Shown piece by piece: positions 49,494-62,039 of a DNA stretch of 64,000 nucleotides (position 1 is the stretch's first letter; the number at the start of each line of letters is the position of its first letter). Under the pieces are notes generated by a model that was not told the origin of the DNA, did not search any database, and was given only the letters and a program-made list of their open reading frames with translations. Origin of the DNA: Hsuehochloa calcarea (Eukaryota; Streptophyta; Magnoliopsida; Poales; Poaceae); NCBI GenBank assembly GCA_036346395.1, contig CM070611.1, positions 22,206,473 through 22,270,472 on the forward strand. The letters are read 5' to 3'. A program made the translations under genes and the position numbers.

Positions 49494-50666
49494 GAAATAC
49501 TCCCTCGGAGTCAGTTGGTCTCTGGCGCGAGAAATAAGAGCTCGGGAGTAGCTTGTCAAGCTTTGCATGATTGGTACTTGCGGAAGCCAGGGCGAAGGGT
49601 CATCTTTGGAATCACCGGTCGGATCTGGGAGGAGCATTTTCTCCTGAGCAGGCCAGCCGTGTGGCCGAAGACTTATATGACATACAACCTAAGCGCCCTC
49701 GGCGCCTCACTTCTACGATCTTGGACAGCATGAAGTGTGTGCAATCAATTTCTACACTCCGTCTGGATAAATATCATAACTCGCCAGCTTATATGCAGAT
49801 ACATTATGAAATGTGCCCATCGAATCAAAGAACGATGGGTTTCCTCGACCCACGTGGTCTCTGAGCAAACAATCAGCCAAGGCGCATCCCTCGTCGAGAA
49901 TTACATAAAATGGGATTGCTTGCTCGGGCGTGGGGATACATAATGGTACCTACGGCGAGTAAGTGGCTATCTTGCTATACAAATTACGTTTCAACATAGG
50001 TTTATATGACTATAGCGACATACGAGTAGGTTCCTTTGGATTCTTACGATTCTTGTGCCAAGAGACGCTGGTATTGTACCTTGATTCTCTACTCAACAAA
50101 ATCGAACTTCACCATTCTTAAAGAAATACTCGACGGTATGTAGTCTTCCTCCGCTTTATAACTCTATTGTAGTCTTCCCGTTTTAAATGGACAAGGATAA
50201 CTTTTTTGAATCATGTAGAGGCGTTCATCGGCTATGTTAGGAGAGTTTATACAAAGGAGCGCGCCAGCGACTCACGAGATCACGATTTCAGTGCAACAAC
50301 ACAATAATCATATATCATACTCGTAATATTCGTCTCGAGTAGTTTGTGCATATATATGTAATTCTATTTTTTGCGATGCCGGCAGCGAGAGATCACCCTG
50401 CGCATTCGTATGCCATCATATACGCTATTGATTGCTTCTAGGGCGAGCGATCCCGAGTTTGTCAATCTCGTAATAATTATCTCTAATTATAAATTTAAAT
50501 ATATATGCTTACTACTTTACTCCTGCTGGCAGCGGGGCTTGAACATAGAGTTAAATCACGGTCGAGATGGATGGAGTCACGCACATTCGAGGAGCTCTGT
50601 GGCTTCATCGAAGCGGACATAGTTAACACAGCGGAGAGTTTCACGATCAACACCAGATGAGCGACC
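49494..50666 (+). pseudogene. Ulp1-like protease gene of CACTA-2, degraded
   Basis: Same exon order as 32709-33918: ALHDWYLRK (about 49560-49590), then the Ala/Leu exon ending before 49733, MKCAHRIKERW-type exon (about 49805-49945), the His exon (about 50030-50135, GSFGFLRFLCQET where CACTA-1 has FHWILL), the Cys exon (about 50380-50455) and the last exon (about 50534-50660). The His and Cys exons are disrupted by short indels, so the active site is not readable. Less intact than the CACTA-1 copy. Confidence 0.75.
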
Positions 50667-50899
50667 TCAAGCGATTGATTCAATATTGTAATTCACTTTG
50701 GTGGTTGTAATTCAATTTGTAACTCTAGCGACAATATATACTTGAAACATTCTTTTGTAATTGATTTTGAGTTAAATGATCACTTTGAGTTGGCGGCAAT
50801 TATCCTGACATGTTTCTACTTGCTAGCATCGAGAGGCATGGCTAGCAATTCCTGAGGCTCATTTGAAAATACGAAAAAAAAATTCAATTAGGTTAAGGA

Positions 50900-51283
50900 C
50901 TTATCCGCGGGCGGTTCTAACATGACGAAATGCGTGATCTAATTGTCTTGGATGTCGGTTTGTAGTTGAAGCGATGCATGATAGCTCTTATCAGAGAGCG
51001 GTTCCAACTACGAGAAGCAATCTATATCTAATAATCACGGGCCGGTTATTGGGGCGAAGTGCAGTGATTATGCAAATATCTGACCCAGTTCAACAACGAT
51101 GTCTATGATACTACATAATCACAGACGGTTCGATACGAACCGTCGATGATATTGGTATCATGACATTTTCAGCGGAAATGCATGATAACCACTTTGTTAT
51201 CTCGGATATAACATTTGAGACGGTTCAAAAACCGTGCGTGATGGCTATTAAGCAAAATGAGAATGACCTTTTAGTAGTAGTAT
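50900..51283 (+). repeat. CACTA-2 right subterminal repeats and terminus
   Basis: Degenerate CACAGACGGTT / AACCGTGCGTGAT units (clear at 51119-51130 and 51220-51242), ending TAGTAGTAGTA. Confidence 0.8.
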
Positions 51284-52140
51284 GCGAGAATGCTTTAGGT
51301 TTTTCGCCCATATCTCAACTCATAAGAAGTGCGATGCAAAGTTGCAGAAAACTCTACAGAAACACAGACAAGCGTAGCAATTGCCTCATTAAAACTTCCT
51401 AGGTGTAGAGTACTCATCAAAAGCATCGTCTGGCCATCTCGACCAAAATGCAGTTCTTCCTCTCCTAGCATACATTTTGTTGGGGGCGTATGGAACAAGC
51501 TGGTGCTCTACACTGTCTCACCACAAAAACTCTCAAAGTAGGAATTCTTGAACTGGTGCCATTATCGGTCTGGTGCTCGTAATGCACAGGAGCTCAGCGC
51601 CTACTAAAGACCACGAAAAGCGTCTCATCCTTGAGGCTAAGAAAAACACCCAGAATACCTCGAGTCGCCGACTCGACAAATGCGTACCACTTCCTCCTCT
51701 TATTTGCACTCTAGTGGTCCTCATGTCCATATGGCGATTGACACAGTGCATCATCATAGTCAGCTATGGCGGAGGATGTGAGCGGCAACCATTTTGCCGT
51801 CTTGTGAGGCACAAACAAGATCCTTGACCATTTTGAGTTTACGGCAAACCACGAATGAGATCGTGGCCGCTAACACCGGTCGGATGATCAAATCCTATAT
51901 GACCAAGTCTCCTATGCGAGAAAGTCAAATCCGCGGGATTGAAGCTACTAAACACCGAGAGGATCACGAAGATCTTCGAAAAATCAGCCGAAAGATCCTC
52001 CCATATGAGAAATCCCAAAGACTAGACTACGAAGAATCAAGAATTTTGCAATTGTTTTTCTTAAAGCTCACCTCATAGCGTCATGGTGGTGAGAAGGCGA
52101 AGCGATTATCTGCGACTTACTTACTAAGGCAACATCTTTC
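51284..52140 (-). pseudogene. B-family integrase, part distal to the CACTA-2 insertion
   Basis: RTSYELRYGRKT (minus, about 51295-51340) is the copia integrase motif that would follow the part preserved at 61080-61562. The two halves join at the CACTA-2 ends. Further upstream remains of the integrase core and pre-integrase region extend to about 52000-52100. Many frame breaks. Confidence 0.78.
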
Positions 52141-52990
52141 AAAATAAAGGAATCATTAATGCTCCACTTTACCTTTAGCGTGTGGCCCCAAATGACATCT
52201 CAAAGGTGATCGTCTCATCACAGGAGGCGCGGGCTGAAGAAAACCAGCGGGACTCACAGTCATATGGCGTGAACAACGGAGTCTACAATCCAGGACCTTT
52301 CCCTTCGGCCCGCGACCACGAGTCAAGCAGTAAAGTCGATCTTGGGGTGAATCAGCGGTGATTTTGGCACCCAATCTTGAGTAACACGGAAGAAGTAGTA
52401 GTCAAGCAAAGTGACCTCTCTATCTACCCTCGCTCTCTGTCACTCAACAAGTCAAAGATCTCGGCTATTCTTTGGATCCATTTGCTATGGAAGGCGAGTG
52501 AAGTGCGTAACATCTTGATCTCGCCGTGGGTAGCTATCTCGAAAGGAAAAGCAGATCTACCCTCGGGCGCGGAGATTCACGACCAGAAGGGCATGAGGAA
52601 CGAAACTCGAGCTCGGAAAAACCAAGTCTCGATCTTGCCCAAAATCATCGGATGGAACAAACCTAGACCTCGTGTTGGTCTTGAGGTGCACTCAAGATGC
52701 AGGCTGACCACGAATGTGCCTAAAGACTCAACGGTCTCTGGCGCGATCTTGGCGCGCTGAAGATGATCAACTAAATGTCCATCTTTACGGCGAAAGGTGC
52801 AATGATGCCATATACGAGGGCGAAGCTGCGAGTGGAATCACCTTGCATCGAAATCCTTTGAACAAAACCCGCTGACTTAAAATTGACTTTCTGATCCACA
52901 GGCTTAGTTTTGATCACACAGTGCTATGGTTTTGAGCACGGCGGTGGATGCTTCCTCATATCCTCCTGGATATCATATCCTAGACCACGA
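52141..52990 (-). other. B-family protease/gag C-terminal region, badly degraded
   Basis: By position this should hold the copia protease and gag end. I can read only scattered fragments and could not place the D-S/T-G active site. Confidence 0.45.
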
Positions 52991-55023
52991 TTAAATCTAA
53001 ATTTTAGATTTGTCTAGAATGAGATTGAGCTTCTTCTTGCCTCCTACAAACCTCTCGAGAGTGTTCATAAGATCTTGACACTCCCGAAGAAGTGCAAGAA
53101 AGGCGAGGAAGAGCAGACGGAGAAGGTAAGGGAGGCGGAAGAAGAACCAACAGCGAGAGGAAAGATTGGCTTGTACGCGCCTGGTAGGCTTTGAGGCAGT
53201 CCTCACTGCTAGATTGGTTCCGTTGCTGGCGTCTCTACCAAACCCTTAGACTTCTTCGGCCACATACAGCGGATGATTGTGTCTCTAGAAGGTCCTTAGT
53301 TAGCTTCACACATTTTCATCCAAAGCAACCAATCACATTTTAGTTTATTAATGATTGCATGGTGAGCTAACAAGGTCCTTAGAAGCATCTTGAGCCAATT
53401 GTGTGATCAATCATTTCTTAAGCTGCTTGAACCTGATTCTAGTTATTGATTAACTTGGAATGATTTAAACAAGAAACAATAGGCTCTAGTAGCGCGGCTT
53501 GGAATTGACAATTTTGTGATCTGCCGTTTTAGGTTCATCTTGAGATTATTACAATTTTCACAAGTTTTGAGCGAGATCAAGCAACATGGTATAAAGACCT
53601 CTAAGCAATTGTCCTTAACCTCACATGAGGTGCAGCGGTAGCCTCAATAGTAGTGGATGAAGGAGGTGCTACCTACTCATCTCTAATTCAAGATAATGTT
53701 CTCTACCTTAATCATGTCAAGTTCGGAGGACACTATCATGCAAGGTCCTTAGTTTTTCATGTCATCAAAGCAGCGGACAAGTGTCACAATCATCACGGGA
53801 GGAAGCGGATGTAAGTAAAGTAAGCTCCGTGATAGTCTGCTACTTCCTTCTCCAACACGAACACTTAGCCTAGACTTAGCATGAAATCTACCTAGCTTAA
53901 GAAAAGCATCATTAGTGGTCGTAAGTGGGACTAACCTCGTCGGTCGGGTCTGACTCGGCATTGTCGCTCGATTCGCCCAGAGGCCATGAAGCACATCTGG
54001 GAGAATTGCAGTCGTCCTTGGGATCATGATCGTCCTTCCCATCATCGTCACTCCACCCCTCCACCTCGGCCGGTGTCCGTTCGTCGGTGAGGCCGATGGA
54101 GCAGCTTCTTGCCTTCCCAAAGTTCGGAACTTCTTCTTGCCTTGATCAGTCTTTGAGGGCCCGTGTTGCGTTCTTGTCGATGTAGTAATCGTTCTTGCTC
54201 GGACGCCATAGTCACCTTTGCCCTTCCCAAGCTTGGGGCGGTTTGCTCGGATGTGGTTGGGGCCACCACCTCGAAACAAATCACAGGACCTCCTCTTTTA
54301 CCATCCCTCCTCCTCTTGTAAGCATGAAAACTTAGAGCTAGGAGGGCTATTGTTCATCCTCATTGCTCTAGCGATCATCGATTATGTCAGAGGCGACTAG
54401 GGAGAACCACGTGTCGACTGAAGAAGATCGAGTGGGATCGGTGACTAAAGCCATCATTGTGACTTGACCTTGAGAGACAATGTCAATCTCGTGAGTCTTG
54501 AGGCGCGAGTAAAAGCGCATCAAGAGTCGAGTCGAAGGTCAGTGCTATCTTTGATGGTAGTCACTTTCATCTCCCAAACACGAAGATCAAGTCACGAGCA
54601 TCATCGGCGTTATCAGAGTCGGGGTATGTAAGACCGGCTCGGAGGTTGCTCAAAATCTTGTAAGCAAAGCACTCGTCAGAGATTCACGGCAAGCATCTCA
54701 AATTCTTTGTATTCGCAGTGGTCTTGTCGAGCGTCTTAATCAGGTGGTGCCCTCATGGTATGCATCGAGGTCACGGATGTAAATAGAAATCAAATGAAAT
54801 CGATCAAACTCATACTCAAACCGAATGATTATGTTCCTTGCCTTAGCATTTGCCTCAACATCGGCCATGTTTCCCGCATTGATGTTTTCATGCGAGGACG
54901 ACAAATCTAACCTTCACCTTTCTCGGATGGCATACCTGAGCACGGATGTAAGTTTCCATTCGGCTCTTCGGAAAGGTAATCGGACCATCAAGCGGAGGCT
55001 TGGTGGAATACGTCAGTTGCCAT
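52991..55023 (-). pseudogene. B-family Sirevirus gag (frameshifted)
   Basis: ATG at 55023 (MATD-type start). The N-terminal PPLDGP and RMETYIRAQV are readable at about 54930-54990, a CCHC knuckle (GGPNHIRANRPKLGKGKG, with Cys lost in one frame and CFE in the other) at about 54225-54285, and the C-terminal GGKKKLNLILDKSKI at about 53000-53045. The last matches SGKKKLNLILDQSK of the A1 gag, showing the A and B families are related. Frames change at least five times. Confidence 0.8.
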
Positions 55024-55059
55024 GGCTCAACAGGTAGGTTAAGATCTATCAAGAAGAAG

Positions 55060-55074
55060 CTAAGCTCATACAAT
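55060..55074 (-). promoter_or_regulatory. B-family primer-binding site, damaged
   Basis: + reads 'ctaagctcatacaat' next to the LTR. The expected GCTCTGATACCA has lost the CTG-centred bases, the same loss seen elsewhere. Confidence 0.55.
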
Positions 55075-55490
55075 TGAAGGACCGAAATGGCAGGAGGGGT
55101 GAATGGTGCCTAAAATGTACTCCCCTTCACGTATTTAAAACCGATACAAAGATCTACGAAGATCTAAGAAAGTAAATGAAACAAGATCAAATAACAAAAA
55201 CAAGTTTCATCTTTGTTCTTAAAATCGGAAGTTAGGGCGTTAGATTGCGGAAGTTCCGCTTGCGGTAGTTCAGCGATGTATGTCATGGAAGTTAAAGCTG
55301 CGTACTCATTTGCATAAATCGGGCTCAGATTATCTGGCCAAACGAGCGCTCGGGTTTTGCCCAAAATCCAAACTACTTAATCTTGAATGCTCTTCTCGAG
55401 GTCAAGTTTTACGGACATCATCCTAAACACCATCTTGACCTTATGGAAGAATCATGACAAAGATTCAATAATCGCAAAAGCGGATTTCTT
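55075..55490 (-). repeat. B-family 5' LTR, truncated
   Basis: First 416 bp (as read on +) of the B LTR, stopping inside 'cggatttctt' where A2 sequence begins. The break is the tandem-duplication junction. Confidence 0.85.
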
Positions 55491-56123
55491 CAAAACAAGG
55501 TCATGAGAATCGGAGGCTACAAGACACCTAGGACTGAAGCGAAGACATCTTGAAATTTGCACGTAAGATCTTCTCAAATGCGGAGATCTCAAAAACAAGC
55601 TCACACGAGGAATCGAACTCTACACTCACCTCGCTTAAACCTCACTTCTAGACCCTCATCAAGCGGTGAAAGAGATAGAAGATTATACCTCGACTTACTT
55701 ACCAAGCGGCGTCTTTTAGCATGAACTTGTCGTTGGCGCCGCGGTGCCCTTTGCGATCCACGGTCGGAGAAGCATCCCCAAATGTAATCAATTCATTTCG
55801 GATGCGTGTGAGGAGGAGAACCATCTAGAATCTCAGTCATATGTCGAGAACACCCGGAGTCAACAAGCCATATGTCCTCCTTCCTCGCCTGACGGACCTC
55901 ATCGGGATCACTAAAAGGATCCTCATTGTTGGAGGAGTCATTTGTCAGTGGTGTTCTTGGCCATGAAACACATACCGGTGAAGTCATGCGCCTTCTTCTT
56001 GCCACGAGTCACTCTACATAGATCCTCCGTTCAGAGTCCACATCGCTCATATTTACATTCTCAAAGGCGGCAGGACCGGTGACAAACTTCGATAGTTTGT
56101 CTTCTTGGGTTTAACATCCCTCT
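55491..56123 (-). pseudogene. Duplicate of A2 pre-integrase/gag remnant
   Basis: Matches 46004-46641 throughout, including the acidic gag segment near 55900-55970, and is followed by the same B LTR. Second copy of the tandem unit. Confidence 0.88.
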
Positions 56124-57755
56124 CGAAGGACCGAAATGGCAGCAGAGGGGGTGAATGGTGCCTAAAAATTAATACTCACCTTCACCGTATTTAAAACCAA
56201 CCTACAAAGATCTACGAAGATCTAAAGAAAGTAAATGAAACAAGATCAAATAACAAAAACAAGTTTCAGTGTTTCTTACCGAAATTGGAAGTTAAGGCGA
56301 TAGATTGCGGAAGTTCCGCTTGCGGTAGTTCGCGGTGTATATCGCGGAAGTTCCGCTTATGTGATACTTCATTTGCGCATAAAATCGGAAGCTCGATTAT
56401 CTGACAAGAAGAGCAACGCTCGGGTTTTACCCAAAAATCAAACTACTTAATCTTGAATGCTCTTCTCGGGTCAAGTTTTGAGGACATCATCCTAAACACC
56501 ATCTTGACCTTATGGAGAAGAATCGCAACCAAAGATTCAATAATCGAACCAAAAGCGGATTTCTTGAAGAAGGGGCAAGAAAGACCAAAACCAATGATAA
56601 GCGAGATTCTCGATTCTTAGAGCATGAAACTTTGAGGAAGTAATAGCAATACCAAAGCGATTCTAGATATGAAGTTTCATGCTATCTCATAAAATGAATC
56701 AAAAGATATGCCAAAACCTAGATATTCAACATGAGCGAGAGAGAGAGAGTTGCAAAATCAAATAATCGAAACCTCAGTTTCATTGGATTGAAACATGGAT
56801 TCTGAGAGGTAGCGCAAAGAGGAATGATTACAATAGGTTTGAGTTCATACTCTCCCTCTCAACAAGCTCTCAAAAGCAAAACAAATCCTTTTCTAGAGCT
56901 AACCTAATTTTCTCTCAAAGTCTATATCTAACTCCGGGGTTCTCCCTATTTATAGCCTTTGCTAATGGGCCTCCAACCCATTAAGCCCGCTACACCGAAC
57001 GGAACCGCCTCCACTTTTGCCGCTGCGAAAAAGACCCTTCGCCCCTTGCGCACCTTCTGGAAGCCTCTCGTACACCTTGTTGTGCACGACTGCGCAACCG
57101 CTTCAAGATTCACGCCGTCTTGACACATCCCGACCGTTCGACCTCAGCGCCTCCTGCGCCTAGTCAGGTCCACGTGTCTCGCCACGACTCCATCTTGATG
57201 CCCTGCAATCCAACGAGACAAAAACACATCACATAGCATTGCACAATATCATAGCATCAATATTTGTATAAGACTCAAACTCATACAAAATCAAAAACAC
57301 AAAATATTCTTCTACGCACGATTACGGACACAATCGGAAGTTCCGCGATTACTACGGCGGAAGTTCCGATTTCGAAGTTTATCCGCACTTGTCGGGTTTA
57401 TCGAAGTTCGCGCTCAATCTCTGCGGTACTTCGATCTTGAACATCCGACTTTCCGGATATTTAATTCCGATTAGCAACTCGGAGAACACTCAATGTCGGA
57501 AATATCGGACACTCCGCTACCCCTCATGCGGAAGTTCCGATTTCCTTCAGTAGAGACCAAAACCGGATAAATCGGAAGATCCTATTTCCAATGCCGGTAG
57601 TTCGATTTATCAGAACTTCCGCTCCATACACAATGGTAGTTCGATTTCCTGACTCGGCCGTAAGCAGTCCAAACCGAAAAACTCAACTCTCAATCTAATC
57701 AACACACTTGTCAAATACTCATCACTCAGTGGAGGACCTCTCACATGGTCTCTCA
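56124..57755 (-). repeat. B-family Sirevirus LTR (copy 2)
   Basis: 1632 bp, duplicate of 46642-48238. The first T of TGAAGG is missing. TATA box at 56946-56955 (minus). Confidence 0.9.
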
Positions 57756-59510
57756 ATCTCCCCTTGATGAGTATATTGACAATTACAAAAAGCATAAGAT
57801 GAGTTTGAGATTACAGTCAACCAAGGTCTAACCAAGAGTAGTTAAGCTCAAGACCAAGTTTGACAAAGAGAAAGACTTGAGATGAGATGAAAAAGCAATT
57901 TTAGCACAAAACTCAAGGCTTTTCTCGTAAGGCTTTTCTCACAAAAATTCTCCCCTTTGGCAATAAAATCATCAATATGTAGAAAAGGGAGGAAAAGACT
58001 ATATGATGTTCATTTTAAGCATTAGGAGCCATGTAGATTATCCAAAATGATTATTAGAGAATTACACCAAGTAGTAACACGGAAGAATGCTATCAAGATC
58101 ATGACAATTGATGTAGAGAATAGCTAAGGCAGAAAATCCAAAATCGATTAATGATCCAATTCTTTAGCGAGTCAAATAAGTCAAGATTGAAATCTAGCTA
58201 AAGATATCCAAGGATGATGCAAGCCATGTCAAATAATCTAAGTTGAACCAAGAAGACTCATCTTGAGCAGTTTAGAGTGCTACCAGTTGAAGAAGGACTC
58301 ATTTTATCGAACTCGGTCTCTTTGAAGATAAGCAATTTTAGCACATTTTTCTTTTTCAGAAGACTTTTTATGGTTTTATCTCAGTAAAGCAAGTTCTGGA
58401 CTAGGTGCCATCCACAAGCGCCTCTGAGCTTCAACCTTTTTTTTAGCCATGTGCTAGATCCCAAGCCTTATCGACCACTCCAAGCAACAGGACTTAAGGA
58501 GGTGATCTTAGGTCATCAAGGCTCCCCCGAGTTCATGCCTAGTGCAATGGCAAGCCGTCTCATGAGAAAGATTTGGTGAGATCAGTTTTTCGCACAAAAG
58601 AGATCATTTTGCTTTTGAAGTTTTTAGACCGGTGATTAGAGATAAGTCATGTTTCTTAACAAGCGACATAGCTTACTCAAAAGTTCAAAAGAGATTCAGG
58701 ACTCAACTCAGCCTACTTGACATGGCGAAAATCATAAAAGGATAGTTTCAACCAGACTAGTCTCAAGAGCTATCATGACAAGATTTTAATTCAAGTTTAG
58801 CATTTTTAAATATTTTAGCATGGCAAAGACTAAACTACACATAAAAAGTCATGATAGATCTAGCAGTTTAGCATAAATCATGGCATGATGTAAAATAGTG
58901 AAAACAGATCATAAGGGATAATAAACAAGGCTCCATTTGATTATAATGCAATGCGGAATGAAATGCACAAAAATCCAGATTTCCTTCAGAATGAGATGCA
59001 TCTTTTAATTCAGGTTGAGTTATGACAAAATTACGAGTATGGAATAACCAACAATAACTCCCCCTGAACCAAAGGAACAAAAACGAGAATCTGATAAGTA
59101 AAACAGAAAAGGCAGTCCTTTAGAGCATAGAAAAGATATAGAGAAAACTATCGCTCAGACAGGTTCTTATCTACCCCATATGATTCTAGGACTATCAGCT
59201 GATCAACTCATACACTAAGGAGCAAACACTGTCCCTGTCTACCCAAGGGTGGCCCGACCCCTGCTAGAACCTATAAGAAGTGAGTAAGCTCTACTTAGAG
59301 AAGGAAGAAACAGCTAATAAGCAGCATCCTAGAAGCACAAGACAAGAAGTAGCAGTCAAAGCAATTTGGCAAGTGAACCACTCTAACCTATGCTGGAAGG
59401 ACTTCGACCCAAAATATTAAAAGAAATGTAACCAGAAAGGAGTAAGAGTATAATATAATATAATATAATATAATATAATATAATACAGTAGTAGCACAAA
59501 GCTCCCCCTC
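57756..59510 (-). other. B-family 3' non-coding region with multiple polypurine tracts (copy 2)
   Basis: Starts with a tract at the LTR edge, with more CTCCCC(C) tracts (+) near 57950, 58522, 59057 and 59504. A (TAATA)n microsatellite is at 59451-59485. No gene. The duplicate of this stretch ends at 49490. Confidence 0.82.
59451..59485. repeat. (TAATA)n microsatellite
   Basis: Seven uninterrupted 5-bp units in the B non-coding region. Confidence 0.95.
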
Positions 59511-60250
59511 ACAGCAGTCCGTAAGGACAAACCACCCCAAGCTCTCCCATGGTGGCAAAAGGCTGTCTGTCAGAGGCTTAGTGAAGATATCATAGCTGGT
59601 GCTCCTCTCCACAAAGCGGAGCACAATGTCACCCTTCTCTACATGGTCTCTAAGAAAGTGATATCGATATCAACATGCTTGGTCCGAGAATGTTGCCTTT
59701 GGGTTCTTGGCAATGCAAATCATGAGCGTGTTATCACAAAAGAGTAGAACGCGATCGATAGATAACCCAAAATCCTGCGAGGTCGAGACCATCAAAGCAC
59801 TTGGCTACGAAAGGCCGACGCAAAGAGCGTACTCGGCCTCTGCGGTGGATTGCGCAACCGGATTGCTTCCTCGGCGACCGAGAGGCGAGAAGTGCCAATG
59901 AATTGGCAAGTGCTGTAAGTGTTCTTCCTATCTATCCTCTGACCCGGCAAAGTGCGCATCGGAGAAAGCTCTAAGAGATAGACAAGAAGAGGAAGAGTAC
60001 GGATGCCATAGTCAATGGTAGCTCGAAGGTACCGAAGATGCGTTTCACCGCTTTGACGATGAGATCTGCGAGGAGAAGCTCAAAGCGAGCACAAAGACAC
60101 CTGACGAAAAATGTATATGCGGTCTCGAGGTCGTGAGGTACAAGAGGGAGCCAATCATGCTCTGAACTCCTTTTGGTCAACGAGTTCGCCGTCTTCATCC
60201 GGATCGAAGCGGTGTAGATGCCATCGGAGTTGATCGGCTTTCCATCATTC
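59511..60250 (-). pseudogene. B-family copia RNase H (frameshifted)
   Basis: DIFTKPLTDS is readable at about 59560-59600, the end of the domain. VEKG- and KHVDI-type remains, and AEAEYA- and STSGTC-type remains, are scattered over 59620-59960. Shorter and more broken than the A2 copy at 43292-43834. Confidence 0.82.
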
Positions 60251-61079
60251 ATGTCGAAAGCGCGGGAGGTCTCGAGTGTATTTGCCTTGATGCAGAAGGT
60301 ACCCTCCGAGTCTGTTTGATTTGGAAGCCAAGGAAGAAGCTCAACTCGCCCATCATACTCATTTCAAACTCAGAGCTCATGACATCGGAAAGCTGGGAAG
60401 CGAGGCATGCGAGAGCCGCCAAAGATAATGTCATCCACGTAGATCTGGACGAGCGGAAGATCGGTGCCAAGGCAGCGAATGAGCAAGGTCTTGTCAATTT
60501 TACCCATCTCAAAACCATGGCTCGTGAGATAGGACTTAAGCCTTTCATACCAAGCTCGAGGCCGCTTGAGTCCATACAAAGCTTTGGAAAGCACTGTAGA
60601 CATGGTTAGGGTATTTGGGGTTCTCGAAACCGGAGGTGTCGACATAGACTTCTTCCTCAATAAGGCCATTGAGGAAGGCACTCTTGACATCCATCTGGTA
60701 AAGCTTGAAACCCTTAGAAAGCTGCAAAGGCAAGCGTGATTCTAATGGCTTCAAGTCTAGCTCTGAGGGCAAAGGTCTCTTGAAATCTAGACCCTCAACT
60801 TGAGTACCCACGAGCTACCAGCCTAGCCTTGTTTCGAATGACTAACCCATCTTCACTTTGCTTGTTCTTGAACACCCATTTGGTCCCAATGATATTGTGA
60901 CCTTGAGGGGGCTCAACAAGGGACCAGACCTTGTTCCTTTCAAAGTTTTCCAATTCCTCGTGCATGGCGTTAGTCCATGACTCATCAGAAAGAGCATGAC
61001 AAACGTCTTTGGGCTCAAACGAGGCAACAAAGGCAGAATGGAGACAGAATAGAGACATGCAGTTTTGAGCAGTGACTCG
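60249..61079 (-). pseudogene. B-family copia reverse transcriptase
   Basis: Read on the minus strand: DESWTNAMHEELENFERNKV, GHNIIGTKWVFKNKQSEDGL and VIRNKARLVARGYSS (60795-60990), then KGFKLYQMDVKSAFLNGLIE, ALYGLKRPRAWYERLKSYL and LVQIYVDDIIFGGS (about 60430-60470), then EFEMSMMGELSFFLGFQIKQ (about 60300-60380). All core RT motifs including YVDD are present, in three frames. Confidence 0.9.
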
Positions 61080-61562
61080 CTCAAAGAGATCTCAATTATC
61101 TGCTCTCGAAGGATGGTCCTTTTGAATGTGTCTTGGAGGTCGGGGTGAGATGAAGAAGTGACCTCTACCTCATGATCGGATGAGATAGGAGCAGAGCCAC
61201 TAGCTTCAGAAGAAGCAGAAGGTAAGGGCTGATCTCCTCGAGGTGCGGTGGAAGAAGGCACCTCAAGAGGAGGAGGAAGAACTGGATCAGGTAGACAACC
61301 TTCATCTCTGTCTTCCTCTTCGTCCACAAAGATGGACTCAGACTGCTCTAAAGAACCTGAGATATCAGGCCTAGTCCCTGGACTGGCCTCATCGAAGGTC
61401 ACCTCACAGGTTTCTAACAATTTACTAGACTCGCAGTTCCAGACTCTATAGGCACGAGAAGAAGTCGAGTAACCCAGAAAGATCCCATCACAAGATCGTG
61501 ACTCGAACTTATCTAGGTTCCCAGACTTCAGAATAAAACACTTGCAACCAAACACACGAAAA
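61080..61562 (-). pseudogene. B-family integrase C-terminal region, cut by CACTA-2
   Basis: FGCKCFILKSGNLDKFESRS, GIFLGYSTSSRAYRVWN and ETCEVTFDEASPG form the conserved end of a copia integrase, followed by an acidic, Ser/Pro-rich linker before RT. The reading stops at the CACTA terminus. The missing upstream part is at 51284 onward. Confidence 0.9.
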
Positions 61563-61599
61563 TACCACTACTACAGAACATGCTATACTAGACACCCCA

Positions 61600-61830
61600 T
61601 CACAGACGGTTCAAAAGGAACCGCTCGTGATAAAATATCCTGAGCGGTTCTTCGTTAACCGTGCGTGATATATATAGTATCACAGACGGTTCGTTTAACA
61701 AACCGTGCGTGATACTTCCTGACGATTCGTTAAGCGGGCCGTGCGTGATACTCTTCTCATCACGAGGCGGTTCGTTAAGCGCAAATGCAGGATAACATCC
61801 TGAGCGGTTCCCCTCGAGAACCGTGCTGTG
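61600..61830 (+). repeat. CACTA-2 left subterminal repeats
   Basis: Repeated GGTTCGTTAA / AACCGTGCGTGATA and CACAGACGGTTC units in both orientations. Similar to 34140-34632 but with more losses around CTG (CGTCTGTGAT reads CGTGCGTGAT). Confidence 0.88.
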
Positions 61831-61841
61831 ATGCCTCTTGA

Positions 61842-61849
61842 TATATAAG
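61842..61849 (+). promoter_or_regulatory. Putative TATA box of CACTA-2 gene
   Basis: TATATAAG just inside the subterminal repeats and about 80 bp before the GC-rich leader. Position fits a + strand CACTA transcript. Confidence 0.5.
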
Positions 61850-61924
61850 GTTCACGACACCGATAGGGTTTGATCTAACCTATCGATTGTCGTCCTCTCG
61901 CCGCCTCCTCCCGAACACCTCCCA

Positions 61925-62030
61925 GACCCCGGCGCCCTCCTCCCCCGACCGGCGCCTCCCGACCCAGGCGCCCCTCCTCCCGACCCCGCGCCCCTCCTCC
62001 CGACCCCGCGCCCCTCCTCCCAGGCCGGTT
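61925..62030 (+). repeat. GC-rich short tandem repeat in CACTA-2 leader
   Basis: The 20-bp unit CGACCCCGCGCCCCTCCTCC occurs at 61981-62000 and 62001-62020, with degenerate units upstream. It probably belongs to the 5' leader. Pro/Arg-rich frames across it are low-complexity and not called as protein. Confidence 0.8.
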
Positions 62031-62039
62031 GCACCTACT

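Larger units (their letters stand above)
49491..51283 (+). mobile_element. CACTA-2 right part
   Basis: Colinear with CACTA-1 from 24840-24869 and 32709-34632 without the A1 insertion: 'gaaatactccctcgg' at 49494, Ulp1-like exons, subterminal repeats and a terminal TTTTAGTAGTAGTA near 51271-51283. The left boundary (49490/49491) is a deletion junction with B-family DNA and not a transposon end. The last base pair of the terminus differs from the expected TAGTG. Confidence 0.83.
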
